A DNA stretch of 64,000 nucleotides. Source: Lysobacterales bacterium. Lineage in GTDB: Bacteria; Pseudomonadota; Gammaproteobacteria; Xanthomonadales; Xanthomonadaceae. The stretch is taken from the NCBI GenBank assembly GCA_019510125.1, contig JAEKKX010000009.1, positions 124,001 through 188,000 of the forward strand, given 5' to 3'. The notes under the pieces were generated by a model that was not told the DNA's origin, did not search any database, and saw only the letters and a program-made list of their open reading frames with translations. Below are positions 1-11,249 of this stretch, piece by piece (position 1 is the first letter of the stretch; each line of letters starts with the position of its first letter). A program made the position numbers and the translations under genes.

Positions 1-127
1 GGCAGGTCCACTCGCCCGTTTCCGGATGCTGGAAGACCTGCGACGAGCCGCAATGCGGACACGTGGTCTCCGCGATGCCGTCTGCGGATTTCTGCGAGTA
101 CCCTGTGGGAGAGTCGTGCCCGGACAT
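1..127 (-). CDS. Small zinc-ribbon-like protein, 3' end outside window
   Basis: This frame starts at an ATG at 127 and runs off the left edge, so only about 42 residues are visible. They contain one C-x2-C knuckle (TCPHCGSS) and a further Cys-containing turn (EWTC) at the very edge, the pattern of a short zinc ribbon. It is on the same strand as acnB and lies beyond the acnB terminator hairpin, so it is probably transcribed separately. The function is unknown. The call rests on the Cys spacing and the clean start only. Confidence 0.45.
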   Translation of the reverse strand, partial: MSGHDSPTGYSQKSADGIAETTCPHCGSSQVFQHPETGEWTC

Positions 128-156
128 GCGCGAATGCTAGCAGCGCGCCGTCCGAA

Positions 157-187
157 CGGAAACGCCCGGCATTGCCGGGCGTTTCCG
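157..187 (-). terminator. Hairpin terminator after acnB
   Basis: Perfect 14-bp inverted repeat (157-170 and 174-187) with a 3-nt loop, about 20 bp beyond the acnB stop codon. The T-run after it is weak, as at other hairpins in this GC-rich window, and the symmetry would let it work from either side. Confidence 0.65.
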
Positions 188-205
188 TTGCATCGCATGC
201 CTCGA

Positions 206-2809
206 TCAGGCGGCGACGCCGTCCGCGACCTGCTTGTAGTCGGCGATCCGGTCGAAGTTCATGTAGCGATAGATCTCCGCGCCCTTCTCGTTGATCACGC
301 CGATGTCGGCCATGTACTCGGCCTTGGTCGGGATGCGGCCGAGGCGCGAACAGATCGCCGCCAGCTCGGCGGAACCGAGGTAGACGTTCGAGTTCTTGCC
401 GAGGCGGTTCGGGAAGTTGCGGGTCGAGGTCGAGAACACGGTCGCGCCCTCGCGCACCTGCGCCTGGTTGCCCATGCACAGGGAGCAGCCCGGCATTTCC
501 ATGCGCGCGCCCGCCGTGCCGAAAGTGCCGTAGTGGCCTTCCTTGGTCAGCTCGGACGCGTCCATCTTGGTCGGCGGCGCGACCCACAGGCGGGTCGGGA
601 TGTCGCGCTTGCCTTCCAGCAGCTTCGCCGCGGCGCGGAAGTGGCCGATGTTGGTCATGCACGAGCCGATGAACACTTCGTCGATCACCGCGCCGGAGAC
701 TTCCGACAGGGTCTTCACGTCGTCCGGGTCGTTCGGGCAGGCCACGATCGGCTCGTGGACGTCGGCCAGGTCGATCTCGATCACCGCGGCGTATTCGGCG
801 TCGGCATCGGGCTCGAGCAGTTGCGGGTCGGCGAGCCACGCCTCCATCTTGGCGATGCGACGGGCCAGCGAACGCGCGTCCTGGTAGCCCTCGGCGATCA
901 TCCACTTCAGCAGGGTGATGTTGCTGGTGAGATATTCGATGATCGGCGCCTTGTCCAGGCGCACCGTGCAGCCGGCGGCGGAGCGCTCCGCCGAGGCGTC
1001 GGACAGCTCGAACGCCTGTTCCACCTTGAGGTCCGGCAGGCCTTCGATCTCGAGGATGCGGCCGGAGAAGATGTTCTTCTTGCCCTGCTTGGCGACGGTC
1101 AGCAGGCCCTGCTTGATCGCGTACAGCGGGATCGCGTTGACCAGGTCGCGCAGGGTCACGCCCGGCTGCATCTCGCCCTTGAAGCGGACCAGCACCGATT
1201 CGGGCATGTCCAGCGGCATCACGCCGGTGGCGGCGGCGAAGGCGACGAGGCCGGAGCCGGCCGGGAAGCTGATGCCGACCGGGAAGCGGGTATGCGAGTC
1301 GCCGCCGGTGCCGACGGTATCGGGCAGCAGCATGCGGTTGAGCCAGGAGTGGATCACGCCGTCGCCCGGGCGCAGCGAGATGCCGCCGCGGGTCGAGATG
1401 AATTCCGGCAGCGTGTGGTGGGTCTTCACGTCGACCGGCTTCGGGTAGGCCGCGGTGTGGCAGAACGACTGCATCACCAAGTCGGCGGAGAAGCCGAGGC
1501 AGGCCAGGTCCTTCAGCTCGTCGCGGGTCATCGGGCCGGTGGTGTCCTGCGAGCCGACCGAGGTCATCTTCGGTTCGCAGTAGGCGCCCGGACGGATGCC
1601 CTGGCCTTCCGGCAGGCCGCAGGCGCGGCCGACCATCTTCTGCGCCAGCGAGAAGCCCTTGCCGCTGTCGGCGGGCTGCTGCGGCAGCCGGAACAGGGTC
1701 GACGGCGCCAGGCCCAGCGCCTCGCGCGCCTTCCCGGTCAGGCCGCGGCCGATGATCAGCGGGATGCGGCCGCCGGCGCGCACTTCGTCCAGCAGCACGT
1801 CGGACTTCAGCACGCTCTCGGCGATCTGGCGGCCGTCCTTGAACGCGGTGACCTTGCCGCTGGCGTGATCGATCTTCAGTTCGACCACGTCGCCCATGTG
1901 CATGTCGGCGACGTCGATCTCCAGCGGCAGCGCGCCGGCGTCTTCCATCGTGTTGTAGAAGATCGGGGCGATCTTCGAGCCCAGGCAGACGCCGCCGAAG
2001 CGCTTGTTCGGGATGAACGGGATGTCCTCGCCGGTCCACCACAGCACCGAGTTGGTCGCCGACTTGCGGCTGGAACCGGTGCCGACCACGTCGCCGACGT
2101 AGGCGACCAGGTGGCCCTTGGCCTTGAGGTCGAGGATCTGCTGGATCGGGCCGCGCTTGCCGTCTTCCTCCGGCACGAACGGCGCGGCCTCGCGCTTGTT
2201 CTTGAGCATCGCCAGCGCGTGCATCGGGATGTCCGGGCGCGTGGTCGCGTCGGGCGCGGGCGACAGGTCGTCGGTGTTGGTTTCGCCGGGCACCTTGAAC
2301 ACGGTGATGGTCAGCGAGGACGGCACTTCCGGCCGGCTGGTGAACCATTCGGCGTCGGCCCAGCTCTGCAGCACGGCCTTGGCGTTGGCGTTGCCGGCCT
2401 TGGCCTTCTCTTCCACGTCGTGGAAGGCGTCGAACATCAGCAGGGTGTGCTTGAGCGCATTGGCGGCGATGGCGCCGACCTCGGCGTCGTCCAGCAGTTC
2501 GATCAGCGGATGGATGTTGTAGCCGCCGAGCATGGTGCCGAGCAGCTCGGTGGCGCGCGCGCGGTCGATCAGCGGGCAGGCTTCCTTGCCGAAGGCGACG
2601 GCGGCGAGATAGGACGCCTTGACCTTGGCGGCGTCGTCGACGCCGGCCGGCACCCGGTTTTCGATCAGGTCGACCAGGAAGCTTTCCTCGCCGGCCGGCG
2701 GGGCCTTCAGCAGTTCGATGACCTCGGCGGTCTGCTGCGCGGTGAGCGGCAGCGGCGGGATGCCGAGCGCGGCGCGTTCGGCGACATGTTGGCGGTAGGC
2801 GGCGAGCAT
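206..2809 (-). CDS. acnB: Aconitate hydratase B (bifunctional 2-methylisocitrate dehydratase)
   Basis: AcnB interconverts citrate and isocitrate in the cytoplasmic TCA cycle and usually also hydrates 2-methyl-cis-aconitate. The 867-residue length is that of the family, starting with the HEAT-like helical N-domain ([19 protein letters not shown]). The three 4Fe-4S ligands can be placed at Cys717 (GSCMTNIGH), Cys775 and Cys778 (GCSLCMGNQ). In family members apo-AcnB can bind mRNA when iron is short. It is monocistronic, with its own hairpin downstream, and is separated from the acnA paralogue only by a toxin-antitoxin pair. The annotation is secure. Confidence 0.97.
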   Translation of the reverse strand: MLAAYRQHVAERAALGIPPLPLTAQQTAEVIELLKAPPAGEESFLVDLIENRVPAGVDDAAKVKASYLAAVAFGKEACPLIDRARATELLGTMLGGYNIHPLIELLDDAEVGAIAANALKHTLLMFDAFHDVEEKAKAGNANAKAVLQSWADAEWFTSRPEVPSSLTITVFKVPGETNTDDLSPAPDATTRPDIPMHALAMLKNKREAAPFVPEEDGKRGPIQQILDLKAKGHLVAYVGDVVGTGSSRKSATNSVLWWTGEDIPFIPNKRFGGVCLGSKIAPIFYNTMEDAGALPLEIDVADMHMGDVVELKIDHASGKVTAFKDGRQIAESVLKSDVLLDEVRAGGRIPLIIGRGLTGKAREALGLAPSTLFRLPQQPADSGKGFSLAQKMVGRACGLPEGQGIRPGAYCEPKMTSVGSQDTTGPMTRDELKDLACLGFSADLVMQSFCHTAAYPKPVDVKTHHTLPEFISTRGGISLRPGDGVIHSWLNRMLLPDTVGTGGDSHTRFPVGISFPAGSGLVAFAAATGVMPLDMPESVLVRFKGEMQPGVTLRDLVNAIPLYAIKQGLLTVAKQGKKNIFSGRILEIEGLPDLKVEQAFELSDASAERSAAGCTVRLDKAPIIEYLTSNITLLKWMIAEGYQDARSLARRIAKMEAWLADPQLLEPDADAEYAAVIEIDLADVHEPIVACPNDPDDVKTLSEVSGAVIDEVFIGSCMTNIGHFRAAAKLLEGKRDIPTRLWVAPPTKMDASELTKEGHYGTFGTAGARMEMPGCSLCMGNQAQVREGATVFSTSTRNFPNRLGKNSNVYLGSAELAAICSRLGRIPTKAEYMADIGVINEKGAEIYRYMNFDRIADYKQVADGVAA

Positions 2810-2858
2810 GCGGGGACTCCTGGGAAAACGGACGTGGGAATGTCTGGAAATGACGGAC

Positions 2859-3281
2859 TCAGGCGGCGGGCACCACCAGCTTGAGCCCCTTGAAGTAGTC
2901 GCGGAAGAATCGGTCGTCGCGGGTGATCAGTCCATTGCACTGTAGTAGCGCATGGGCGCCGATCAGGAAGTCGGCGGTGGCGCGCGCGGGAGCGGCGGGC
3001 GCGGCGCCGCCGGCGACGCTGCGCTGGCGGTGCCGGCGCTGCATCTCGCCGGCGCGCAGGGCGGACTTGGCCTCGACCGGGCTGAAACGGATGCTCATCT
3101 CCTCCAGCACCGACAGGGCTTCGGCGCCGTCGCGCAGGGCGGCGCAGACTTCGGCCAGCGCGACCTCGCAGACCACCACCGGCCCGGCGCTGAGGCACTG
3201 GCGCAGGCAGGCTTCCGCGGCGTCGGCATGCGGCCCGTCGGTGAGCAGGTCGATCAGCACCGGGGCGTCGACGGCGATCAT
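2859..3281 (-). CDS. vapC: VapC-like PIN-domain ribonuclease toxin
   Basis: 140 residues starting [16 protein letters not shown]. The first strand carries the N-terminal Asp of the PIN active site ([10 protein letters not shown]), and the C-terminal part has the second acidic cluster ([13 protein letters not shown], then LITRDDRFF). PIN toxins are Mg-dependent endoribonucleases, usually cutting tRNA or rRNA when free of antitoxin. The ATG overlaps the upstream antitoxin stop by 4 nt (ATGA), so translation is coupled. A longer frame upstream exists but is only the antitoxin gene read out of phase. Its exact RNA target cannot be predicted. Confidence 0.82.
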   Translation of the reverse strand: MIAVDAPVLIDLLTDGPHADAAEACLRQCLSAGPVVVCEVALAEVCAALRDGAEALSVLEEMSIRFSPVEAKSALRAGEMQRRHRQRSVAGGAAPAAPARATADFLIGAHALLQCNGLITRDDRFFRDYFKGLKLVVPAA

Positions 3282-3523
3282 TCGGCGGGCGCCTCGTCGG
3301 CGGCGTCGCCGCGCACCGCGCGGACCGCGGCGTCGGCGCTGTCGAAGCCGTCCAGCCGGAAGCGGCCGCGGGCGCGGGACACGGCGTCGTCCACGGACTT
3401 GCGCAGCACGATCCGGCTGCCTTCCAGCTCGACCTTGAGCACGCTGCCCTTGGTCAGGCCCAGCGCGTCGCGGACCGCCTTGGGCAGGGTGATCTGGCCG
3501 CGTTCGGCGACGGTGGCTTCCAT
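3278..3523 (-). CDS. vapB: VapB-like antitoxin with AbrB/SpoVT N-domain
   Basis: 81 residues. The N-terminal [20 protein letters not shown] is a typical AbrB/MazE swapped-hairpin DNA-binding motif. The acidic C-terminal tail (about residues 55-81) is the likely toxin-binding segment. It is the first gene of the pair and overlaps vapC by 4 nt, the normal antitoxin-toxin order. The ATG at 3523 was chosen because the AbrB motif begins there; an upstream in-frame Met would add about 16 residues. Autoregulation through the repeats at 3540-3577 is inferred. Confidence 0.82.
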   Translation of the reverse strand: MEATVAERGQITLPKAVRDALGLTKGSVLKVELEGSRIVLRKSVDDAVSRARGRFRLDGFDSADAAVRAVRGDAADEAPAE

Positions 3524-3539
3524 CGGCGGCTCCCGGCTG

Positions 3540-3577
3540 AAGTATGCCGACATCATACATACTTTTCCTTGCATACT
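3540..3577 (-). promoter_or_regulatory. Candidate vapBC autoregulatory operator
   Basis: Immediately upstream of vapB is a perfect inverted repeat, AAGTATG (3540-3546) and CATACTT (3558-3564), with an 11-bp spacer. A further half-site, GCATACT, lies at 3571-3577. It is more AT-rich than its surroundings and placed where AbrB-type antitoxins normally bind. Function is inferred. Confidence 0.5.
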
Positions 3578-3673
3578 CCACGGGCGGTCGTGCAACACGC
3601 CGTCCGCCCTTGGCGTCCTGCGGTTGTCGCCGCGAGGGGGGATAATCGCCCCATCCCCCACCCGGAGCCCGCC

Positions 3674-6439
<2,766 letters not shown>

Positions 6440-6472
6440 GGGTTTCGGCTCCGGCAATGGGCGGAAGCCCGG

Positions 6473-6493
6473 CCCTCGCGCACGGCGCGAGGG
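6473..6493 (+). terminator. Hairpin after acnA, copy 1
   Basis: Perfect 9-bp stem CCCTCGCGC/GCGCGAGGG with an ACG loop, about 35 bp after the acnA stop. There is no T-run. It could serve as a terminator or an mRNA-stabilising hairpin. Confidence 0.5.
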
Positions 6494-6624
6494 CGCTCGC
6501 CGGCACGCGAACCGGTGGTTCGCCAGCGCACCGCCTCGCCCACCACGGCGGCATCCTGCACTACGTCCTCCGCCAGCTCGCCACCCCTTGAGGATGCCGT
6601 CTCCGGCAATGGGCGGAAGCCCGG

Positions 6625-6645
6625 CCCTCGCGCACGGCGCGAGGG
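6625..6645 (+). terminator. Hairpin after acnA, copy 2
   Basis: Identical to the hairpin at 6473-6493 and shifted by exactly 152 bp as part of the tandem duplication. Confidence 0.45.
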
Positions 6646-6838
6646 CGCTCGCCGGCGCGCGAACCCGTGGTTCGGGGACCGGCGGAGGCCGGCGCACAGC
6701 ATTCCCGGGACGCCTCGCGACGGCCCGCGGAAGGTCGCGCCCCCGCGGCTTGCGGCCCCCGGGGGCCTATGCTCCAATCCGGGAGACCATCCAGAGCCGC
6801 ACAGCGGCCGCATGCACAACTCCCGGGGAGGGAACTGA

Positions 6839-8539
6839 ATGAATTCCGAGCGTCAGTGGCTTGCGAGCTACCCCGCGGGCGTACCCGCCGAGGTCGACGT
6901 CGAAGCGTACGCGTCGATCGTCGCGGTCCTGCAGTCTTCCCTGGAGAAGTACCGGGACCGCGTCGCCTTCAGCAACTCGCCCAGCGGCAAGCCTGTCCTC
7001 GGGCGCTCCATCACCTACGCCGAGGTCGATCTCTACAGCAAACAGTTCGCGGCCTACCTGCTCGGCGAGCTGAAGCTCAAGAAGGGCGACCGGGTCGCGG
7101 TGATGATGCCCAACTGCCTGCAGTACCCGATCGCCATCTTCGGCATCCTGCGCGCGGGCCTCACGGTGGTGAACGTCAATCCGATGTACACGCCGCGCGA
7201 GCTCAAGCACCAGCTCGTCGACTCCGGCGCCAGCGCGATCCTCGTGCTCGACAACTTCGGCCGCACCGTGCAGGAAGTCGTCGCCGACACCCCGGTCAAG
7301 CAGGTCATCACCACCGGCGTCGGCGACATGCTCGGCTTCCCGCGCGGCGCGATCGTCAACTTCGTCGTGAACAACGTGAAGAAGGCGGTGCCGGATTACG
7401 AGATTCCCGGGGCGATCCGCTTCAGGAACGCCCTCACCCTCGGCCAGATGCACGAGCTGCCCGAAGTGCAGATCGCGGCCGGCGACATCGCGTTCCTGCA
7501 GTACACCGGCGGCACGACCGGCGTCGCCAAGGGCGCGATGCTGACCCACCGCAACCTCGTCGCGAACATGCAGCAGGCCGCGGCCTGGGTGGCCGGCATG
7601 ACCCGCGAAGGCAGCGAGCTGATCATCACCGCGCTGCCGCTGTACCACATCTTCGCGCTGACCGCGAACTGCCTGGTGTTCATGAAGCTGGGCGCGCGCA
7701 ACCACCTCATCACCAACCCGCGCGACATGCCGGGCTTCGTGCGCGAACTGTCCGGGATCCCGTTCACCGCCATCACCGGCGTCAACACGCTGTTCAACGG
7801 CCTGCTGAACACCCCCGGATTCGACAAGATCGACTTCTCCCACCTCCGCCTGACCCTGGGCGGCGGCATGGCGGTCCAGCGCGCCGTCGCCGAACGCTGG
7901 AAGCAGATCACCGGCTGCACCCTGGTCGAGGCCTATGGCCTGACCGAGACCTCGCCCGCGGCCTGCATGAACCCGCTCGACCTGCCCGAGTACAACGGCG
8001 CGATCGGCCTGCCGATCCCCTCGACCGACGCCTGCGTCATGGACGAGGAAGGCCGCCGCCTCGGCGTCGGCGAAGTCGGCGAGCTGTGCATCAAGGGGCC
8101 GCAGGTGATGAAGGGCTACTGGCAGCGCCCGGAGGAAACCGCCCAGGTGCTCGGCGCCGACGGCTGGCTGCACACCGGCGACATGGCGAAGATGGATGAA
8201 AACGGTTTCTTCTACATCGTCGATCGCAAGAAGGACATGATCCTGGTGTCCGGCTTCAACGTGTATCCGAACGAGATCGAGGACGTCATCGCGCTGATGC
8301 CCGGCGTGCTCGAAGTGGCCGCCGTCGGCGTGCCGGACGACAAATCGGGCGAGGCGGTCAAGGTCGTGATCGTCAAGAAGGATCCCGCGCTGACCGCCGA
8401 GGAGGTGAAGGCGCATGCGCGCGAGAACCTGACCGGCTACAAACAGCCCAAATACATCGAATTCCGGACCGAACTGCCGAAAACGAACGTCGGCAAGATC
8501 CTGAGGCGCGAACTTCGGGAGCAGACCAACAGCGGCTGA
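6839..8539 (+). CDS. rpfB: Long-chain fatty-acid CoA ligase, RpfB/FadD type
   Basis: Activates fatty acids to acyl-CoA through an acyl-adenylate. The 566-residue protein has the ANL-family P-loop YTGGTTGVAKGAMLTHRN (about residue 222), the A5 region AYGLTETSPA, the A7 GWLHTGDMAKMDENGF and the A10 lysine near KTNVGKILRRELRE. In Xanthomonas RpfB is a FadD-type ligase involved in DSF processing and turnover. A strong ribosome site (GGGAGGG) precedes the ATG at 6839. It follows acnA and precedes the ketosynthase-rpfF pair, separated from the latter by a clear terminator. Confidence 0.93.
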   Translation: MNSERQWLASYPAGVPAEVDVEAYASIVAVLQSSLEKYRDRVAFSNSPSGKPVLGRSITYAEVDLYSKQFAAYLLGELKLKKGDRVAVMMPNCLQYPIAIFGILRAGLTVVNVNPMYTPRELKHQLVDSGASAILVLDNFGRTVQEVVADTPVKQVITTGVGDMLGFPRGAIVNFVVNNVKKAVPDYEIPGAIRFRNALTLGQMHELPEVQIAAGDIAFLQYTGGTTGVAKGAMLTHRNLVANMQQAAAWVAGMTREGSELIITALPLYHIFALTANCLVFMKLGARNHLITNPRDMPGFVRELSGIPFTAITGVNTLFNGLLNTPGFDKIDFSHLRLTLGGGMAVQRAVAERWKQITGCTLVEAYGLTETSPAACMNPLDLPEYNGAIGLPIPSTDACVMDEEGRRLGVGEVGELCIKGPQVMKGYWQRPEETAQVLGADGWLHTGDMAKMDENGFFYIVDRKKDMILVSGFNVYPNEIEDVIALMPGVLEVAAVGVPDDKSGEAVKVVIVKKDPALTAEEVKAHARENLTGYKQPKYIEFRTELPKTNVGKILRRELREQTNSG

Positions 8540-8579
8540 TTAGCGACTCGTTAGCGACGAACGTCGCATTTCGATTCCA

Positions 8580-8612
8580 GGCGGGTCGGCATTTGCCGGC
8601 CTGCCTTTTTTT
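8580..8612 (+). terminator. Rho-independent terminator after rpfB
   Basis: An 11-bp stem (8580-8590 with 8595-8605, two G-T wobbles), a 4-nt loop and a run of seven T (8606-8612). It is the most canonical terminator in the window and separates rpfB from the ketosynthase-rpfF transcript. Confidence 0.88.
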
Positions 8613-8627
8613 GCGCGACAACGAAAC

Positions 8628-8656
8628 TTGAACTTTCGACGTTTTGGGAGCATACA
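8628..8656 (+). promoter_or_regulatory. Candidate sigma-70 promoter for ketosynthase-rpfF
   Basis: TTGAAC (8628-8633), a 17-bp spacer, then CATACA (8651-8656), in an AT-richer patch just beyond the rpfB terminator. A start near 8663 would leave a leader of about 345 nt before the ketosynthase ATG at 9007. The rest of this gene-free stretch (8657-9006) holds one short reading frame at 8736-8762 and nothing else recognised. Confidence 0.5.
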
Positions 8657-8735
8657 TTTAGTCCAAGGGAGACATCACTGCCGCGTACGGACACATTCCA
8701 CTGCGGCCGACGGCATCCGGACCACAGGGGGATCC

Positions 8736-8762
8736 ATGACACACTTACCAGCACGAGATTGA
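8736..8762 (+). CDS. Possible 8-codon leader peptide
   Basis: An ATG preceded by a strong AGGGGG ribosome site (about 5 nt spacing) opens a frame reading MTHLPARD and then TGA. It lies in the predicted long leader upstream of the ketosynthase gene. It could be a regulatory uORF or a chance match; no attenuator hairpins were identified with confidence. Confidence 0.2.
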   Translation: MTHLPARD

Positions 8763-9006
8763 CCCGGGATTCCCGACGGGCACTGCCGGATGCAGTCGCG
8801 CCCGGTCTCCGCAACGACGCCACTGACGTGCGCGAGACGACTTCCGCCAGAGCAGACACCGGCGGCAACCGCTCCATCCGTTTTCCGTATCCGCAACCGT
8901 TACGGAGGTCGCGTCCGCAGTCGACGCGCGGCACCGGCAGACGCCGATGCCATCCCGGAATCGACCGCAGATCGACCTTCAACCCGCACCAGGTAGTCGC
9001 CACGCA

Positions 9007-10239
9007 ATGGCCAAGAGTCTAGTCGCTATCACGGGGCTCGGTGTCCTTTCGCCCATCGGCCTCAACATCGACGAAGTCCAGGCATCGATCGCCAGCACGC
9101 GCTCGGGCATCGTCCCGCTGGAAGCGCCGCCACTCGGGAAAATCTACCCGGCCGGCGTCGTGCAGGCGCGCTTCGAAGACCGCTTCACCGCGCTCGAACT
9201 GCCGTTTCTCGATCGCTGCCAGCAGATGGCGATCCTCGCCGCCGACCAGGCCATGCGGCAGTCCGGACACGCCGACCTCGCGGAATACGGGCTTCGCGCG
9301 GCGGTCCACTACGGCAACGTCAACGGCGGCGTCGCCACCGCCCAGGCCTGGTACGGGCAGATGCTGCTCGAAGGCCGGGGCGCTTCCCGCCCCTTCACCG
9401 CGATGGCGATCATGGGCAACGCCGGCGCCGCGCAGATCTCGATCCGGCGCAAGGTCCACGGCCCGGTCATCACCCACTCCAGCGCCTGCAGTTCCTCCGG
9501 CGTCGCGATCGCGGAAGCGGCGCGGGCCATCTCCGACGGCCATCTCGACATCGCCATCGCCGGCGGCGCCGAAGCGCCCCTGACCGCCAGCCTGATCGGC
9601 GTCTTCGACGGCACCCGATCGCTCGCGAAGATCGACCAGGACGACCCGTCCCGGTCGTGCAAACCCTTTTCCTCGCAGCGCAACGGCCTGGTCGTCGGCG
9701 AAGGCGCCGCGTTCCTGATCCTCGAATCCGAGCACAACGCGCGCGCGCGCGGCGCCGAAGTGCTCGCCTACGTCTCCGGCAGCGCGATCGGCAGCGACGC
9801 CTGGCACATCGGCACCCCGTACGCCGACGGCCAGCGGGCCACGCTGCGCAAGGCGCTGGACGACGCCGGCCTCGCGCCCGGCGAGATCGGCTACGTCAAC
9901 GCGCATGCCACCGCCACCAACGGCGGCGACGTGGTCGAGTCCGACGCGCTGCGCTCGGTGTTCGGCAGCGGATCCGAAGCGCCCCCGGTGAGCTCCACCA
10001 AGGGCGTCCACGGCCACCTGCTCGGCGCCACCAGTGCGCTCGAGGCGGTGATCACGATCCTGGCGCTCCGCTCCGCCACGCTTCCCGCCACCGCGCACCT
10101 CGACCAGATCGATCCCCGATGCGCGTTGAACCACATACCGGCCGAGGCCGCACGCAACCGACGGATCGCGCACGCGCTGTCGTTCTCGTGCGGATTCGGC
10201 GGGACCAACGCAGCCCTCGTTTTCTCGTCCGCCCACTGA
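9007..10239 (+). CDS. FabF/KAS II-like 3-oxoacyl-ACP synthase in the rpf locus
   Basis: A 410-residue condensing enzyme predicted to extend acyl chains by decarboxylative condensation with malonyl-ACP. The catalytic Cys161 lies in HSSACSSSGVAIAEAAR, the histidines are His300 (NAHATATNGGD) and His337 (KGVHGHLLGA), and the buried lysine is Lys332, so the Cys-His-His triad is intact. The C-terminal GFGGTNAAL loop is present. It lies 59 bp upstream of rpfF on the same strand, so the two are probably co-transcribed. The Xanthomonas rpf locus has no ketosynthase here. A role supplying 3-hydroxyacyl-ACP for DSF-type signals is inferred; a separate secondary-metabolite role is possible. The start is uncertain because the ribosome site is weak. 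Confidence 0.85.
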   Translation: MAKSLVAITGLGVLSPIGLNIDEVQASIASTRSGIVPLEAPPLGKIYPAGVVQARFEDRFTALELPFLDRCQQMAILAADQAMRQSGHADLAEYGLRAAVHYGNVNGGVATAQAWYGQMLLEGRGASRPFTAMAIMGNAGAAQISIRRKVHGPVITHSSACSSSGVAIAEAARAISDGHLDIAIAGGAEAPLTASLIGVFDGTRSLAKIDQDDPSRSCKPFSSQRNGLVVGEGAAFLILESEHNARARGAEVLAYVSGSAIGSDAWHIGTPYADGQRATLRKALDDAGLAPGEIGYVNAHATATNGGDVVESDALRSVFGSGSEAPPVSSTKGVHGHLLGATSALEAVITILALRSATLPATAHLDQIDPRCALNHIPAEAARNRRIAHALSFSCGFGGTNAALVFSSAH

Positions 10240-10298
10240 TCCCCTTCCCATCCCCGCCGCCCCCTTTCCACACCTCGTCTACCCTCGGAGACCGCACC

Positions 10299-11207
10299 AT
10301 GAACACCGCCTCGCAGCCGATGCCCTTCGCTTCCGCCAACACCCACAGCCGCATCAGCGCGGAAGTCCGGCGCCAGAAGAAGGACAGCCTCTGGCTGACC
10401 CTCCATCGCGACCAGCAGCGAGGCGTCCACAACTTCACCGCGAGCCTGCTGCGCGAGCTGCGCAGCGTGATCGACGGCCTGAGCCGTTCCCAGGGGCAGT
10501 GGCCCGTCGATGCGACGACCACCGACATCGGCTACCTCGTGCTGAAATCGTCGGATCCGGAATATTTCAGCGTCGGCGGCGACCTCAAGCACTTCCGCGC
10601 CTGTATCGCCGAGGGCGACGAAAAGGCGCTGCTGTCCTACTCGAACCAGTGCCTCGACCTGCTCTGGAACTGGTCGAACCTGCTGAAGGACCGGATGACC
10701 TCGATCGCGCTGGTCCAGGGCCGCGCGCTGGGCGGCGGCTTCGAGATGGCGCTGAGCGCGGACTACATCGTCGCCGAGGAGCACAGTTCCTTCGGCTTCC
10801 CCGAGATCATGTTCGGGCTGTTCCCCTGCACCGGCGCGATGGGCCTGCTGACGCGCCGCGTCGGCGCGGTGCGCGCCGAGCGCATGATGACCGAGAACAG
10901 GATCTACACCGCGCAGGAGCTGCTCCAGGCCGGGATCATCGACGAGATCTGCCCGACCGGCGAAGGCGAATGCGCCGTCGAAGCCTACATCGCCCGCCAT
11001 TCCGCCCGGCAGAAGGCGTTCCTCAAGGTCCAGCAGAGCCGCATGCGCACCGCGCCGTTCGATCTCGACGAAGCCCGCCTCGTCGTCGAGGACTGGGTGG
11101 AACTCGCCATCGGTCTGTCGCCCGCGGAACTGCGCACGCTGGACATGCTGATCCTGATGCAGGAAGGCAACCGCAATCCGAAGCCGGCGGAACGCAAGGT
11201 GGCGTGA
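10299..11207 (+). CDS. rpfF: RpfF-like DSF synthase (crotonase-fold dehydratase/thioesterase)
   Basis: 302 residues of the enoyl-CoA hydratase superfamily. In Xanthomonas RpfF dehydrates 3-hydroxyacyl-ACP and hydrolyses the product to cis-2-unsaturated fatty acids (DSF). Two glutamates 20 residues apart are retained: Glu149 (GGGFEMAL) and Glu169 (FGFPEIMFGLFP), matching the catalytic pair of RpfF. The N-terminal extension (about 1-30) and several loops differ from Xanthomonas RpfF as I recall it, so a different chain-length preference is possible. It follows the ketosynthase and converges on rpfC, the arrangement expected for rpfF. Context supports RpfF over a beta-oxidation hydratase. Confidence 0.85.
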   Translation: MNTASQPMPFASANTHSRISAEVRRQKKDSLWLTLHRDQQRGVHNFTASLLRELRSVIDGLSRSQGQWPVDATTTDIGYLVLKSSDPEYFSVGGDLKHFRACIAEGDEKALLSYSNQCLDLLWNWSNLLKDRMTSIALVQGRALGGGFEMALSADYIVAEEHSSFGFPEIMFGLFPCTGAMGLLTRRVGAVRAERMMTENRIYTAQELLQAGIIDEICPTGEGECAVEAYIARHSARQKAFLKVQQSRMRTAPFDLDEARLVVEDWVELAIGLSPAELRTLDMLILMQEGNRNPKPAERKVA

Positions 11208-11249
11208 CCGACGCGCCTCGCGCACGGGCGGGCTCCGCCGTTATGGCCT

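Noticed and set aside
26-2884. Long open frame antisense to acnB
   Set aside because: GC-rich codon bias opens the complementary frame; the product is Arg/Gly/Asp/Val-rich with no domain, while acnB on the other strand is unambiguous.
8551-9003. Minus-strand frame of 150 codons upstream of the ketosynthase
   Set aside because: It runs through the rpfB terminator, lacks a ribosome site and has no recognisable family.
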